From Candidatus Micrarchaeaceae archaeon (GTDB taxonomy: Archaea; Micrarchaeota; Micrarchaeia; Micrarchaeales; Micrarchaeaceae): DNA of 8,788 bases. This document shows positions 1 through 6,532 of this stretch, in pieces. How positions within the stretch are numbered: position 1 is the first letter of the stretch; each line of letters opens with the position of its first letter. Where the stretch lies: NCBI GenBank assembly GCA_027310535.1, contig DAIDAQ010000072.1:1-8788 (forward strand). Direction: 5' to 3'. The notes beneath the pieces were generated by a model. That model made no database searches. It was not told where the DNA came from and saw only the letters and a list, made by a program, of their open reading frames with translations. The translations under genes were made by a program, and so were the position numbers.

Positions 1-277
1 AGTATACTGTGCATGGCCCCTGTGCCTCGCACGTGAAAAGCACCTCCTCATCAGCAGTGTGCTTGCCCGTGCTTGTCAATGGCACTAGGCCTATCCTGTG
101 TGCCACGTATTCGTCGAACATGGCGCTTGTGTTCTCGTAAAAAGTGACCTTGTCTATTGCGAAGCACTCGACCCTGCTCATCGCTGTTCTCCTCAAGGCG
201 TTTGCAAAGCCGCTATCTACCCCGTCCAGCTCAAACTTGAAGACTTTCTCGTTGTTTTCCTTCACATCTATCTTCAT
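1..277 (-). CDS. rpo3: DNA-directed RNA polymerase subunit Rpo3 (RpoD), N-terminal part, cut by window edge
   Basis: Reading the minus strand from the ATG at 277-275 gives an open frame of 92 codons that runs off the left edge, so only the N-terminus is present. Archaeal Rpo3 (subunit D) is the counterpart of bacterial alpha and eukaryotic Rpb3/AC40. It dimerises with Rpo11 to nucleate RNA polymerase assembly. The family signature is clear: FANALRR at about residues 24-30 (the helix that docks onto the large subunits), then an acidic/aromatic strand with FYENTSAMFDEYVAHR (46-61) and IGLVPL (62-67). The missing part would hold the rest of the insertion domain and the dimerisation helices. No strong Shine-Dalgarno precedes the ATG; a TATA-like box lies about 65 bp upstream. 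The call rests on motif recognition by eye, but the motif is very distinctive. Confidence 0.93.
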   Translation of the reverse strand, partial: MKIDVKENNEKVFKFELDGVDSGFANALRRTAMSRVECFAIDKVTFYENTSAMFDEYVAHRIGLVPLTSTGKHTADEEVLFTCEAQGPCTVY

Positions 278-339
278 ACAGAAACCCCAAAGGATTATGA
301 TATTGCTGAATACCGCAGCTAGACTATGTACAAACAGCC

Positions 340-350
340 GCTATATAATT
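340..350 (-). promoter_or_regulatory. TATA box for rpo3
   Basis: On the minus strand the sequence reads AATTATATAGC. Its centre is about 68 bp upstream of the rpo3 ATG, so transcription would start near 320 with a leader of roughly 40 nt. A second A/T run (TTTTTTAAAG on the minus strand, about 361-370) could be an alternative box. Promoter inferred from composition and spacing only. Confidence 0.5.
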
Positions 351-646
351 GTCGGCAATCTTTAAAAAACAGTATGCCGACACAGCATGTGAAACTCTGT
401 ACTTACGGTATTGTATAGCCTCCAGTCTACGTGCCGTTGAATATTATGTTTGCAGGAGCACCACTGTTATTCAGAGGGCTGCGGTCCATGCATTCTCGAG
501 CCTCATCGCAGACTTCATGGAGCATTCATGGGCTGGCGGCAAAAGGTGATTGGTGGAACCAGACGCTGCCTAGGCAGCTACGGCACCAGACCGCATCTTC
601 AATAGAAAATCAAACAACGTCTAGAAATCTAAGATTTTCAAAGTCC
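351..646. other. Intergenic stretch without a convincing gene
   Basis: Between the rpo3 and membrane-protein promoters there are about 300 bases with no supportable coding region. The short open frames (for example 349-549 and 431-676, plus strand) have no ribosome binding site and compositionally odd, domain-less translations. I found no tRNA fold, T-loop signature or CRISPR-like repeat. The one structured element is the palindrome with flanking direct repeats at 558-591, listed separately. The stretch is long compared with the other gaps in this tightly packed window, so an unrecognised small RNA cannot be excluded. Confidence 0.5.
558..591. repeat. 14-bp perfect palindrome flanked by a 7-bp direct repeat
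   Basis: GCTGCCTAGGCAGC at 565-578 is a perfect 14-bp palindrome. ACCAGAC occurs directly before it (558-564) and again at 585-591, seven bases after it ends. A small TGGT/ACCA inverted repeat (551-554 with 558-561) lies just upstream. The element is about 70 bp upstream of the TATA box of the membrane-protein gene and over 200 bp upstream of rpo3. A dimeric repressor/activator site, or a stem of a small RNA, would fit. The function is not shown by the sequence. Confidence 0.55.
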
Positions 647-654
647 TATATAAT
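647..654 (+). promoter_or_regulatory. TATA box for the membrane-protein gene
   Basis: TATATAAT at 647-654 sits in a purine-rich context (AAAGTCC upstream) that could serve as BRE. Transcription would begin near 675-680, giving a leader of about 55 nt to the ATG at 733. Inferred from sequence and spacing. Confidence 0.55.
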
Positions 655-732
655 CCAACCATCTGAAAGGGTTTAATAGTTATCCATGTAAACTATAATT
701 GGCAATTGCAGCTATGCTTATCTGTTGGTGAC

Positions 733-3027
733 ATGGATTCTGATCCCCATCTGCGCAAACCACACTTCCCACGCAAAGGAGGCTTTATCGAACTGCCGTA
801 TCTTTCAAGGCATGCGGTGAAGTACTCGCTCCTCTTTCTAATATTCTTTGCAATGGCGATTGTTGTATTCTATCCACTTGCCCTTAATATGGGTTCTACA
901 ATACCGGGCACCGGCGGCGATGCATACCAGAATCTATGGGATATCTGGTGGGTCGGCTACGCCACCTTTACCCTGCACGCGAGCATATGGTACACCCCAC
1001 TTGTGTTCCCACCGCTCGGCGCCAGCCTTGTCTTCCAGACTATGATGCCCATAGGATCGCTTATATCAGCAATCTTCCAGCCGCTTGGGTTGACGGTTGC
1101 CTATGACATCATGTTCTTTGTATCGTTCGCAGCTTCGGCATTGGCAGTTTTTGTGCTTGCACATTATCTGACTAAAAACAGCTATGCCTCCTTTATCGCC
1201 GGTACAATCTTTTCGTTCAGCGCATTCCATGTAGCCCATGCGGTCTCCCACATAGACTGGATGTTCATCGCCTTTGCTCCGCTCTCCATTTACTTTTTCC
1301 TCAGGATACTTGATGCTGGCAAAAAAACTGAGTACTGGGCTGCTCTCGGACTTGGGGTCTCCTTTGTGCTCTCTGCCTTTATGGGCGACATACAGCAAGC
1401 CATAATCGTTCTCATCTCGTTTGCAGCCATATCCGTTGTATATCTCGCCCTCCAACGCAACAGGATACTCAACATTAACTTCTTGAAGTCCATGGGCATT
1501 GCCCTGGCGGTGGCGCTCGCGGCCGGTTCATTCGGTTTTGTGCCCATCATACAGGCGATCACGGCCCCGAATGCGCTCTCCACAATAAACATGCTAAACA
1601 CAGTGCAAAATGAGCAGGCATGGAGTGTTAACTTGCTGTCGTTCTTTGTTCCAAGCCCATTCAATGGGATACTAAACGGCAATGCAAGTGTGAACTCTAC
1701 AATATTTGGCCCTGATCCCACAGAAACAGTGGCTTACATCGGGTACAGCGCGCTCGCGCTCGCATTGTATGCTGTCTACAAGAGACCAAGGAAAGCGTTG
1801 CTGTGGCTTTTCCTGGTTATTGTTTTTGGCTGGTTTGCTCTCGGCCCGTCGCTGCAGATAGGCGGCGTGCAAACAGGGATACCAACCCTCTATTCATTGT
1901 ACAGGTCAGTGCCGCTGCTAAATGTGCTCAGGGAGCCGGGAAGGTTCGACCTGATTGTCAGCATTGCATTCTCAGTGCTCGCCGCAATAGGGATCAAGAC
2001 GCTGTTCGAGGCGCGCAAGTTCAGCTCTAATTACAAGATTGTATTGTCCGCGGCTGTTGTTGCCATCTACGTTGCGGAGGCTTCAGGCATAATGGTAGGT
2101 GCCGTCGCGGCTGCCTCAACAACTTCGGTGAATGTGCCGCAGGTTTATTACGGGATCGGGCAGACCGCGGGAAACTTTACAGTCCTTAACCTGCCCGCCC
2201 TGCCGAACCCCTACAGCAATACGCCAGCTCTTTACCAAGGCAAGGCGCTTTTCTATACCACGGTAACGCGCAAGCCTACGGTGAGCGGCTATCTTACCAG
2301 GCAGAATAATACAGAGACCGCATACCTTCTCAACATACCGCTCATCGTGCAGGCGTACAATCTGCAGGTAGGCGGCAACATGACCTTTGCATCCCCGATA
2401 AGCCAGAATTACACAAAGCAGACCTTGCTTTCCCTGTACAACTACAATGTGGGGATAGTGGCGCTGGACGCGGCAGCATACAATCCAGTGCAGCTAAGCA
2501 AGCTCGTGGGCTACATGACCTCCCTATTCGGCACCCCGATCCAGTCAAATTCGACGCTGGTCTTCTCGCCAGGCAGGGCAGTCGACGCATCGCTCTTCAG
2601 GGACTATGTTTCATACCCAATTCTATCCCAGTGGGGCTCAACATATGCGTTTATAAACGGGAGCGAGAGGACCATGTGGATACCGCTGCAATACGGTGCC
2701 ATAATAACATACGCACCTTACGCCAACACGACTAACGTGGACCAGAAGATAGTCGGCGGCGTTGCCGGTTATGTCAACACTACAGTATCATTAATAGCGA
2801 AGTCTACTGCGCAGCCACTTGCATTGTATCTCAGCAGCCTTGACCAGTACGGCAGGGTGCACAGGCTTGCGCAGTTCAACCTGACTTCTGCTTTGTCTGT
2901 TTATACGGCGAATCTGGTGTTGGCATCCGGCGTAACGGCGCCAAACACGTTCTTTTTCACGCCAAGCAGCGAGACCAACACCAGTTATGCGCTTGTGAGC
3001 AACATCACTTTCAGCAGAAGGTCCTGA
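733..3027 (+). CDS. Polytopic membrane protein with GT-C/YfhO-like fold, putative glycosyltransferase
   Basis: A 764-residue protein with roughly eleven hydrophobic helices between about residues 31 and 458, then an extracytoplasmic domain of about 300 residues with no terminal anchor. The layout resembles GT-C-type lipid-linked-sugar transferases and YfhO-like proteins: an acidic GGDAYQNLW motif (61-69) after the first helix, where GT-C enzymes keep their metal/catalytic acid; AGTIFSFSAFHVAH (156-169) and HIDW (173-176); and VLREPGRFDL (398-407), a conserved feature of this class. The tail carries 11 N-X-S/T sequons, as expected for an archaeal surface protein. It probably moves sugars or acts in envelope building; donor and acceptor cannot be told. 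Start: the ATG at 733 is preferred. GGTGA directly before it is too close to be an ideal ribosome site, and an in-frame TTG at 706 would add nine residues. The nuclease gene begins one base after its stop, so the two are probably co-transcribed. Confidence 0.75.
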   Translation: MDSDPHLRKPHFPRKGGFIELPYLSRHAVKYSLLFLIFFAMAIVVFYPLALNMGSTIPGTGGDAYQNLWDIWWVGYATFTLHASIWYTPLVFPPLGASLVFQTMMPIGSLISAIFQPLGLTVAYDIMFFVSFAASALAVFVLAHYLTKNSYASFIAGTIFSFSAFHVAHAVSHIDWMFIAFAPLSIYFFLRILDAGKKTEYWAALGLGVSFVLSAFMGDIQQAIIVLISFAAISVVYLALQRNRILNINFLKSMGIALAVALAAGSFGFVPIIQAITAPNALSTINMLNTVQNEQAWSVNLLSFFVPSPFNGILNGNASVNSTIFGPDPTETVAYIGYSALALALYAVYKRPRKALLWLFLVIVFGWFALGPSLQIGGVQTGIPTLYSLYRSVPLLNVLREPGRFDLIVSIAFSVLAAIGIKTLFEARKFSSNYKIVLSAAVVAIYVAEASGIMVGAVAAASTTSVNVPQVYYGIGQTAGNFTVLNLPALPNPYSNTPALYQGKALFYTTVTRKPTVSGYLTRQNNTETAYLLNIPLIVQAYNLQVGGNMTFASPISQNYTKQTLLSLYNYNVGIVALDAAAYNPVQLSKLVGYMTSLFGTPIQSNSTLVFSPGRAVDASLFRDYVSYPILSQWGSTYAFINGSERTMWIPLQYGAIITYAPYANTTNVDQKIVGGVAGYVNTTVSLIAKSTAQPLALYLSSLDQYGRVHRLAQFNLTSALSVYTANLVLASGVTAPNTFFFTPSSETNTSYALVSNITFSRRS

Positions 3028-3028
3028 G

Positions 3029-3676
3029 ATGCCTGCTGTTATAGTGGACAGTCGCGAGCGCAATACAGAGCTGATAAGCGCTCTTGAGGAAAGCGGGCTG
3101 TCCGTAAGCATTGTACCTCTACCTGTTGGGGATTACCTGATCTCCGACAGGGTTTGCATCGAGCGCAAGACGACCAGCGATTTTGAGAGCTCGCTCATGA
3201 ACACAAGGCTCTTCGACCAGGCTGAGAGGCTGAAGGCGCATTACCGTTCCCCTATAATAATCGTAGAGGGCGGCCGCGAGGGCTTCAGGCTCGGCGGGAA
3301 TGTTATCACCGGTGCAGTTGCGCACCTATACATAGACGTGGGGGTTCAAGTAATTTTCTCCGACTCTGCGTCAGATACGGCGCGCATAATCTCGGCACTC
3401 GCAAAGCATGAGCAAAAGGCCGAGAAGAGGAAACCATCGCCAAAGGGCGGTGCAAGAGCATACACCGACTCGCAGTACCAGGAGTACATAGTTGGCAACC
3501 TGCCAGGAGTAGGAGCGAAGATAGCATCCTCATTGCTGGCGCATTTCGGCAGCATCGAAAGGATCACGTGCGCATCGGTGAAGGAGCTGATGCAGGTGGA
3601 TAAGGTAGGGAAGAAGAAGGCCGAGCGCATTCACGGTGTACTGCATGCCGACTACAAGCTAGAGACCGAGCCTTGA
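3029..3676 (+). CDS. XPF/Mus81-like ERCC4-domain structure-specific endonuclease with HhH2 domain
   Basis: A 215-residue nuclease of the short archaeal XPF type, without the helicase half found in euryarchaeal Hef. Residues 1-125 form the ERCC4 nuclease domain: DSRE (7-10), GDY (34-36) and the catalytic ERKTTSD (45-51, the ERKX3D signature) are all intact, so activity is expected. A basic linker (128-142) leads to tandem helix-hairpin-helix motifs: NLPGVGAKIASSLLAHFG (157-174), and a second around VDKVGKKKAERI (190-201). Known relatives act as dimers and cut branched DNA (flaps, 3' overhangs, fork structures) in repair and fork restart. Some crenarchaeal members end in a PCNA-binding motif, but none is evident in this C-terminus. 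The ATG lies one base after the membrane-protein stop, with only a weak AGGT upstream, which suggests translational coupling. The last 18 bases overlap the end of cgi121 on the other strand. Confidence 0.93.
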   Translation: MPAVIVDSRERNTELISALEESGLSVSIVPLPVGDYLISDRVCIERKTTSDFESSLMNTRLFDQAERLKAHYRSPIIIVEGGREGFRLGGNVITGAVAHLYIDVGVQVIFSDSASDTARIISALAKHEQKAEKRKPSPKGGARAYTDSQYQEYIVGNLPGVGAKIASSLLAHFGSIERITCASVKELMQVDKVGKKKAERIHGVLHADYKLETEP

Positions 3677-4138
3677 CCTTGCCATTGCGGTGAGCAGCTC
3701 CCCCTCAGAGGGGATTCTGCCGAAGCCGAGCTTCTGCGCAGCGTAGAGGGCAGCGCTACCCGCAATGCTGAACTCCTTTATTGAGGAGATCTTGCCGAAC
3801 CTCTCCATTGCACATGTGTTGTCAGAGAACACAACAAAGCTTTTTGCAGATGTTACACCCACCCTGCGTATCGCATCGCCGATCTGCCTGGTCATCCCGG
3901 CGAAGAGAAGCATCTCCATCTGCCGCCTCCTGGCGATGTTTGACCTATCGTTGAACGCTATGAGTGTGTTCACATAAGCTGCCTTCAAGTGCAGCCCGCT
4001 TATAATGGAGCCATGGCCAAATACCTGGAAGAGCCCCCCTTTTGCATTTTCTGCTTCTACAAAAGATAGTATCACATCCAGCGCCGCCTCCGAGCTTGCC
4101 AGCTTCAACACTGCATTGGCTGCATCCAAGTCCAACAT
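3659..4138 (-). CDS. cgi121: KEOPS complex subunit Cgi121
   Basis: A 159-residue protein matching Cgi121, the KEOPS subunit that binds Bud32 and the tRNA 3' CCA end and helps Kae1 install N6-threonylcarbamoyladenosine at A37 of ANN-decoding tRNAs. The diagnostic part is the central helix pair: HLKAAYVNTLIAF (50-62), then RRRQMEMLLFAGMTRQIGDAI (two overlapping pieces over 70-90, including the MEMLLFAGMTRQI core typical of the family), followed by GV and the strand FVVFSD (101-106). The length is normal for the family. Kae1, Bud32 and Pcc1 are not in the window. The gene is convergent with the ERCC4 nuclease and shares 18 bp with it. A TATA-like TTTTATAG lies about 25 bp before the ATG on the minus strand, which predicts a leaderless or nearly leaderless mRNA. 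Confidence 0.88.
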   Translation of the reverse strand: MLDLDAANAVLKLASSEAALDVILSFVEAENAKGGLFQVFGHGSIISGLHLKAAYVNTLIAFNDRSNIARRRQMEMLLFAGMTRQIGDAIRRVGVTSAKSFVVFSDNTCAMERFGKISSIKEFSIAGSAALYAAQKLGFGRIPSEGELLTAMARSRLGL

Positions 4139-4150
4139 AATGTCTCTCTT

Positions 4151-4169
4151 GGTTAAAAAGCTATAAAAG
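4151..4169. promoter_or_regulatory. Divergent promoter region shared by cgi121 and the aldehyde dehydrogenase
   Basis: Only 62 bp separate the two divergent genes. GGTTAAAAAGCTATAAAAG contains a TATA-like element in each direction: CTATAAAAG on the plus strand, and TTTTATAG / TTTTTAACC on the minus strand. On the minus strand the box centre is about 27 bp from the cgi121 ATG, which suggests a leaderless transcript. On the plus strand initiation would fall near 4182-4190, just upstream of a ribosome site for the dehydrogenase. Inferred from composition and spacing. Confidence 0.5.
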
Positions 4170-4189
4170 ATTCGCCGCCCAAGGGGTAT

Positions 4190-4194
4190 GAGGT
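4190..4194 (+). promoter_or_regulatory. Shine-Dalgarno that sets the TTG start of the aldehyde dehydrogenase
   Basis: GAGGT ends six bases before TTG at 4201, a good archaeal spacing, and no in-frame ATG lies nearby. The G of an out-of-frame ATG (4188-4190) overlaps this site. That ATG opens a frame of only about 20 codons ending near 4250. Confidence 0.55.
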
Positions 4195-4200
4195 TGTATT

Positions 4201-5793
4201 TTGGCCAGGCAGAAGTTCGCGAACGAGTTCACCTTCAGGAGGTTCAGTGAGGAAGGCAAAGAGGCGGAATTTGACAGCCTTTTCGAGTCCGCCGTGGATG
4301 GCGTCGAGCGAGGCCTCGGAGGCGTTTACCCGATATACATCGACGGGAGAGAGACGTATTCCACCTCTAAGATCGCCGAGAAGTCCCCAATAGACGGCCG
4401 CGTTATAGGGCATTTCCAGGATGGTGCAAGGCAGCATGCCAGCCTGGCCATAGAGTCCGCAAAGCGCTCATTTGATAAGTGGCGCTGCACAGACTACAGA
4501 GAGCGCATCGCAATATTCAGGAAATTTGCGGATTTGGCAGCGCGCAGCAAGTTTGAGCTTGCCGCTCTGCTGTGCATCGAAACCGGAAAGACTAGGCATG
4601 AGGCAATGGAGGAAGTAGACCAAGCAATAGACCTGGCGCGTTACTATGCATGCGAGTTTGAGAGGAACAAGGGGTATGAGGGCAAGGCCGTTGCAAAAAA
4701 ATGCCTGGGGCAAGGTGAAGAGAAGGTAGGCGTGTCAATGAAGCCGTATGGTGTTTTTGGTGTCATAGCCCCGTTCAACTTCCCCTTCTCCATAGCTGCA
4801 GGCATTAGCGTGGCAGCCATGGTGACAGGCAATACTGTTGTGTTCAAGCCTTCCTGTACCGCTAACGCCACGATGCTGTCTGGGTTGAAGCTCTACAAGC
4901 TTTTCAGCGACGCCGGTGTGCCTGATGGTGTCTTCAATTTCGTTACAGGCCCCGGCGGCGAGGTGGGGGGCGAGCTAGCAACAAACGCCGGAGTATCAGG
5001 CATAGCTTTTACAGGGTCAAGGCTTACTGGCATCGGTCTTCTTAAGAGGATAGAGGAGTCAGGCGAAAGAAAGGTCTTTATTGCGGAGATGGGAGGGAAG
5101 AATCCGGTGATAGTTTCAAAGGCGTGCAATATTGAACTGGCTGCCAGCGGCGTAGTCAGTGCAGTGACTGGATTTGCAGGTCAGAAACGCAGCGCCCTGT
5201 CAAGGGCATACGTGCATGAGTCTGTGAAGGAACTGTTCATCAGCAAGGTCGTCGGCAGGATGCAGCAGCTCAGGATCGGCAACCCCCTGAAAAAAGAGAC
5301 AGAGATGGGCCCGCTTATAAACGGGCAGGCATTCAAGCGCTATAACGAGACGGTTGAAGCAATAAGGTCCTCGGGCAGGTTGCTCTACGGTGGCAAAAAG
5401 GTAGACACGGGGCTCGACGGGTCCTATGTGGAGCCAGTGCTTGCCGAGCTGAGGCAGAACCATCCATTGATGCACGAAGAGCTCTTCCTGCCCGTACTGC
5501 TGCTCGCACCGTTCAGCAGTTTCGACGAGGCTCTTGCAATGGCGAACGACAGCATATACGGCATTGCGGCAGGGCTCTACTCATCGAACAGGAAGGAGAT
5601 ATACCTGTTTTTGAGAAAGATCGAAAGCGGCACCGTAAGCGTCAACAAGTTTACCGGTGCCACGACGGGGAGCTTAGCCGGTGTGTATTCCTTTGCCGGT
5701 TGGAAAGAGAGTGGCCTAAACGCAAGGGGCGGAGGCGGCAGGTTTTACCTCCAGCAGTTCATGCGGGAGCAAACGGTCTCCCTTGCCCGCTGA
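4201..5793 (+). CDS. RocA/P5CDH-type aldehyde dehydrogenase with catalytic Cys replaced by Arg
   Basis: A 530-residue, full-length member of the aldehyde dehydrogenase superfamily, closest by eye to 1-pyrroline-5-carboxylate dehydrogenases of the RocA type: the N-terminal extension with FANEFTFRRF (6-15), a strand near YPIYIDG (43-49), and a C-terminus ending in a RocA-like YLQQFM (516-521). Cofactor features are present: GVIAPFNFPF (187-196, with oxyanion-hole Asn193), VVFKPS (213-218), and FTGSRLTG (270-277, the GS-T/R turn). The general base is kept as Glu296 in AEMGGKNP. However, the catalytic motif, normally GQKCSA, reads GQKRSA (327-332): residue 330 is Arg, codon CGC at 5188-5190. The usual EEIFGPV reads EELFLPV (426-431), and PFGGFKMSG reads SFAGWKESG (497-505). 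Thiol-based oxidation should therefore not work, although NAD(P) and substrate binding may remain. The frame is otherwise intact. The start is TTG at 4201, supported by GAGGT upstream. A DUF192 gene follows 14 bp later on the same strand. Confidence 0.9.
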   Translation: MARQKFANEFTFRRFSEEGKEAEFDSLFESAVDGVERGLGGVYPIYIDGRETYSTSKIAEKSPIDGRVIGHFQDGARQHASLAIESAKRSFDKWRCTDYRERIAIFRKFADLAARSKFELAALLCIETGKTRHEAMEEVDQAIDLARYYACEFERNKGYEGKAVAKKCLGQGEEKVGVSMKPYGVFGVIAPFNFPFSIAAGISVAAMVTGNTVVFKPSCTANATMLSGLKLYKLFSDAGVPDGVFNFVTGPGGEVGGELATNAGVSGIAFTGSRLTGIGLLKRIEESGERKVFIAEMGGKNPVIVSKACNIELAASGVVSAVTGFAGQKRSALSRAYVHESVKELFISKVVGRMQQLRIGNPLKKETEMGPLINGQAFKRYNETVEAIRSSGRLLYGGKKVDTGLDGSYVEPVLAELRQNHPLMHEELFLPVLLLAPFSSFDEALAMANDSIYGIAAGLYSSNRKEIYLFLRKIESGTVSVNKFTGATTGSLAGVYSFAGWKESGLNARGGGGRFYLQQFMREQTVSLAR

Positions 5794-5807
5794 GAAAGTG
5801 TTGAACT

Positions 5808-6254
5808 ATGATACTAGATATACCGCAAAAGTGGCAGACGTACACCCGGATGGCCTTAACGCTGAATGGCAAGAAATACAACGCGCTCATAGCCGACACA
5901 CGGATAAAAAGGGTGATAGGGTTAATGCACCGCCCTTTCCTGGGGGAAGGTGAATGCATGTTGTTTGTTTTCAAGAGGCTGGGATATCACTCCCTTTGGA
6001 TGCTGAACATGCACTTCAGCATTGATGCCGTCTGGCTCGATGAAGAGATGGTGGTCGTCGATTATGCGGAAAGGATGCGGCCGTGCAGCTCTATCTTCCG
6101 CTGCAGGACGTATTCGCCTTCACGCCCCGCGCTTTACGTAATAGAAGGCAATGCAGGGCTTGTCAGAAGAAACAGGATAAGGAAAGGTCTGCGCGTGAAG
6201 GTAAGAAGAAGGGGAAAGAAAGGATTATCTCCTTCCTCTCCTGTTCATCTTTGA
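5808..6254 (+). CDS. DUF192 family protein
   Basis: A 148-residue protein whose residues 15-132 follow the DUF192 pattern: ADTRIKRVIGLMHR (29-42, the typical 'R..GLM' turn), GEGECMLFVF (46-55), SLWMLNMHFSIDAVWLDE (62-79), and PALYVIEGNAG (107-117). DUF192 is a small beta-rich domain, often exported in bacteria, with no settled biochemical role. This copy has no signal peptide, so a cytoplasmic location is likely here. The first 14 residues are not part of the domain, and Met15 (ATG at 5850) is an alternative start. The C-terminal 17 residues (RRRGKKGLSPSS...) lie beyond the domain. Their codons run into the 30-bp convergent overlap with the minus-strand repeat protein, so the tail may be read-through sequence with no conserved role. 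The 14-bp gap after the dehydrogenase stop suggests an operon. Confidence 0.85.
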   Translation: MILDIPQKWQTYTRMALTLNGKKYNALIADTRIKRVIGLMHRPFLGEGECMLFVFKRLGYHSLWMLNMHFSIDAVWLDEEMVVVDYAERMRPCSSIFRCRTYSPSRPALYVIEGNAGLVRRNRIRKGLRVKVRRRGKKGLSPSSPVHL

Positions 6255-6449
6255 CCTCGAGACATAACCCTTCTTGTCTATGAAGTAAAGGAACCCCTCC
6301 TGCCTCCTTATTCTCTCGGATCCAACCTTGCTCTTTCTTCCCCGCTGGTTTGATCTCATCGGAGTCCTCCACACATATCCGTCCTTGCCAAGGTAGTACA
6401 GGTACCCATCCTCTCGGTCTATTGATTCGCTCCCAACTCTTTCTGCCAT
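6225..6449 (-). CDS. Small basic two-repeat protein, function unknown
   Basis: A 74-residue, strongly basic protein made of two tandem copies of one unit of about 36 residues. Unit 1 spans residues 4-39 and unit 2 spans 41-74, offset by 37. Both share the pattern (R/K)VGSE-x-I-x-R-x-(D/E)G(Y/F)LY(Y/F)-x3-K-x-GYV-x-R-x3-M-x-(S/N)-x-RGR. The strict duplication and the GYLYYLGKDGYVW / GFLYFIDKKGYV alternation argue that it is a real, folded protein (two small beta hairpins is my guess). I recall similar small two-repeat proteins in other archaea but cannot name a family with certainty. The basic RGRK/RGRR ends would suit nucleic-acid or ribosome binding, which is inference. A TATA box lies about 34 bp upstream of the ATG. 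It ends inside the 3' end of the convergent DUF192 gene, sharing 30 bp. Confidence 0.82.
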   Translation of the reverse strand: MAERVGSESIDREDGYLYYLGKDGYVWRTPMRSNQRGRKSKVGSERIRRQEGFLYFIDKKGYVSRSKMNRRGRR

Positions 6450-6473
6450 TGTATCACGACTACATATCTGACG

Positions 6474-6488
6474 GTATATTTATATAAG
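6474..6488 (-). promoter_or_regulatory. TATA box for the two-repeat protein
   Basis: On the minus strand CTTATATAAATATAC is centred about 33 bp upstream of the ATG at 6449, predicting initiation near 6455-6457 and a leader of under 10 nt. GTGAT (minus strand, about 4 nt before the ATG) is a partial Shine-Dalgarno match. The box lies between the stop of the exported protein and this gene, so the small gene has its own promoter. Confidence 0.6.
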
Positions 6489-6532
6489 TATCGCCGTTGG
6501 TTCGTCAGAAAGCCTACACGAGGGAAACGCTT

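Noticed and set aside
551..600. Possible tRNA or tRNA remnant around the palindrome
   Set aside because: No T-loop consensus, acceptor pairing or anticodon arm could be drawn on either strand.
349..676. Short plus-strand open frames (349-549 and 431-676) as possible small genes
   Set aside because: No ribosome site, mutually overlapping in different frames, and translations without any domain or composition typical of the neighbouring proteins.
706..732. TTG at 706 as the start of the membrane protein
   Set aside because: It lacks a ribosome site and adds nine residues with no clear role. The ATG at 733 is preferred, though its GGTGA is unusually close, so the TTG is not fully excluded.
1290..1721. 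Minus-strand open frame of 143 codons inside the membrane-protein gene
   Set aside because: It lies wholly antisense to a well-supported gene, and its translation is the usual low-information shadow of the membrane-helix codons.
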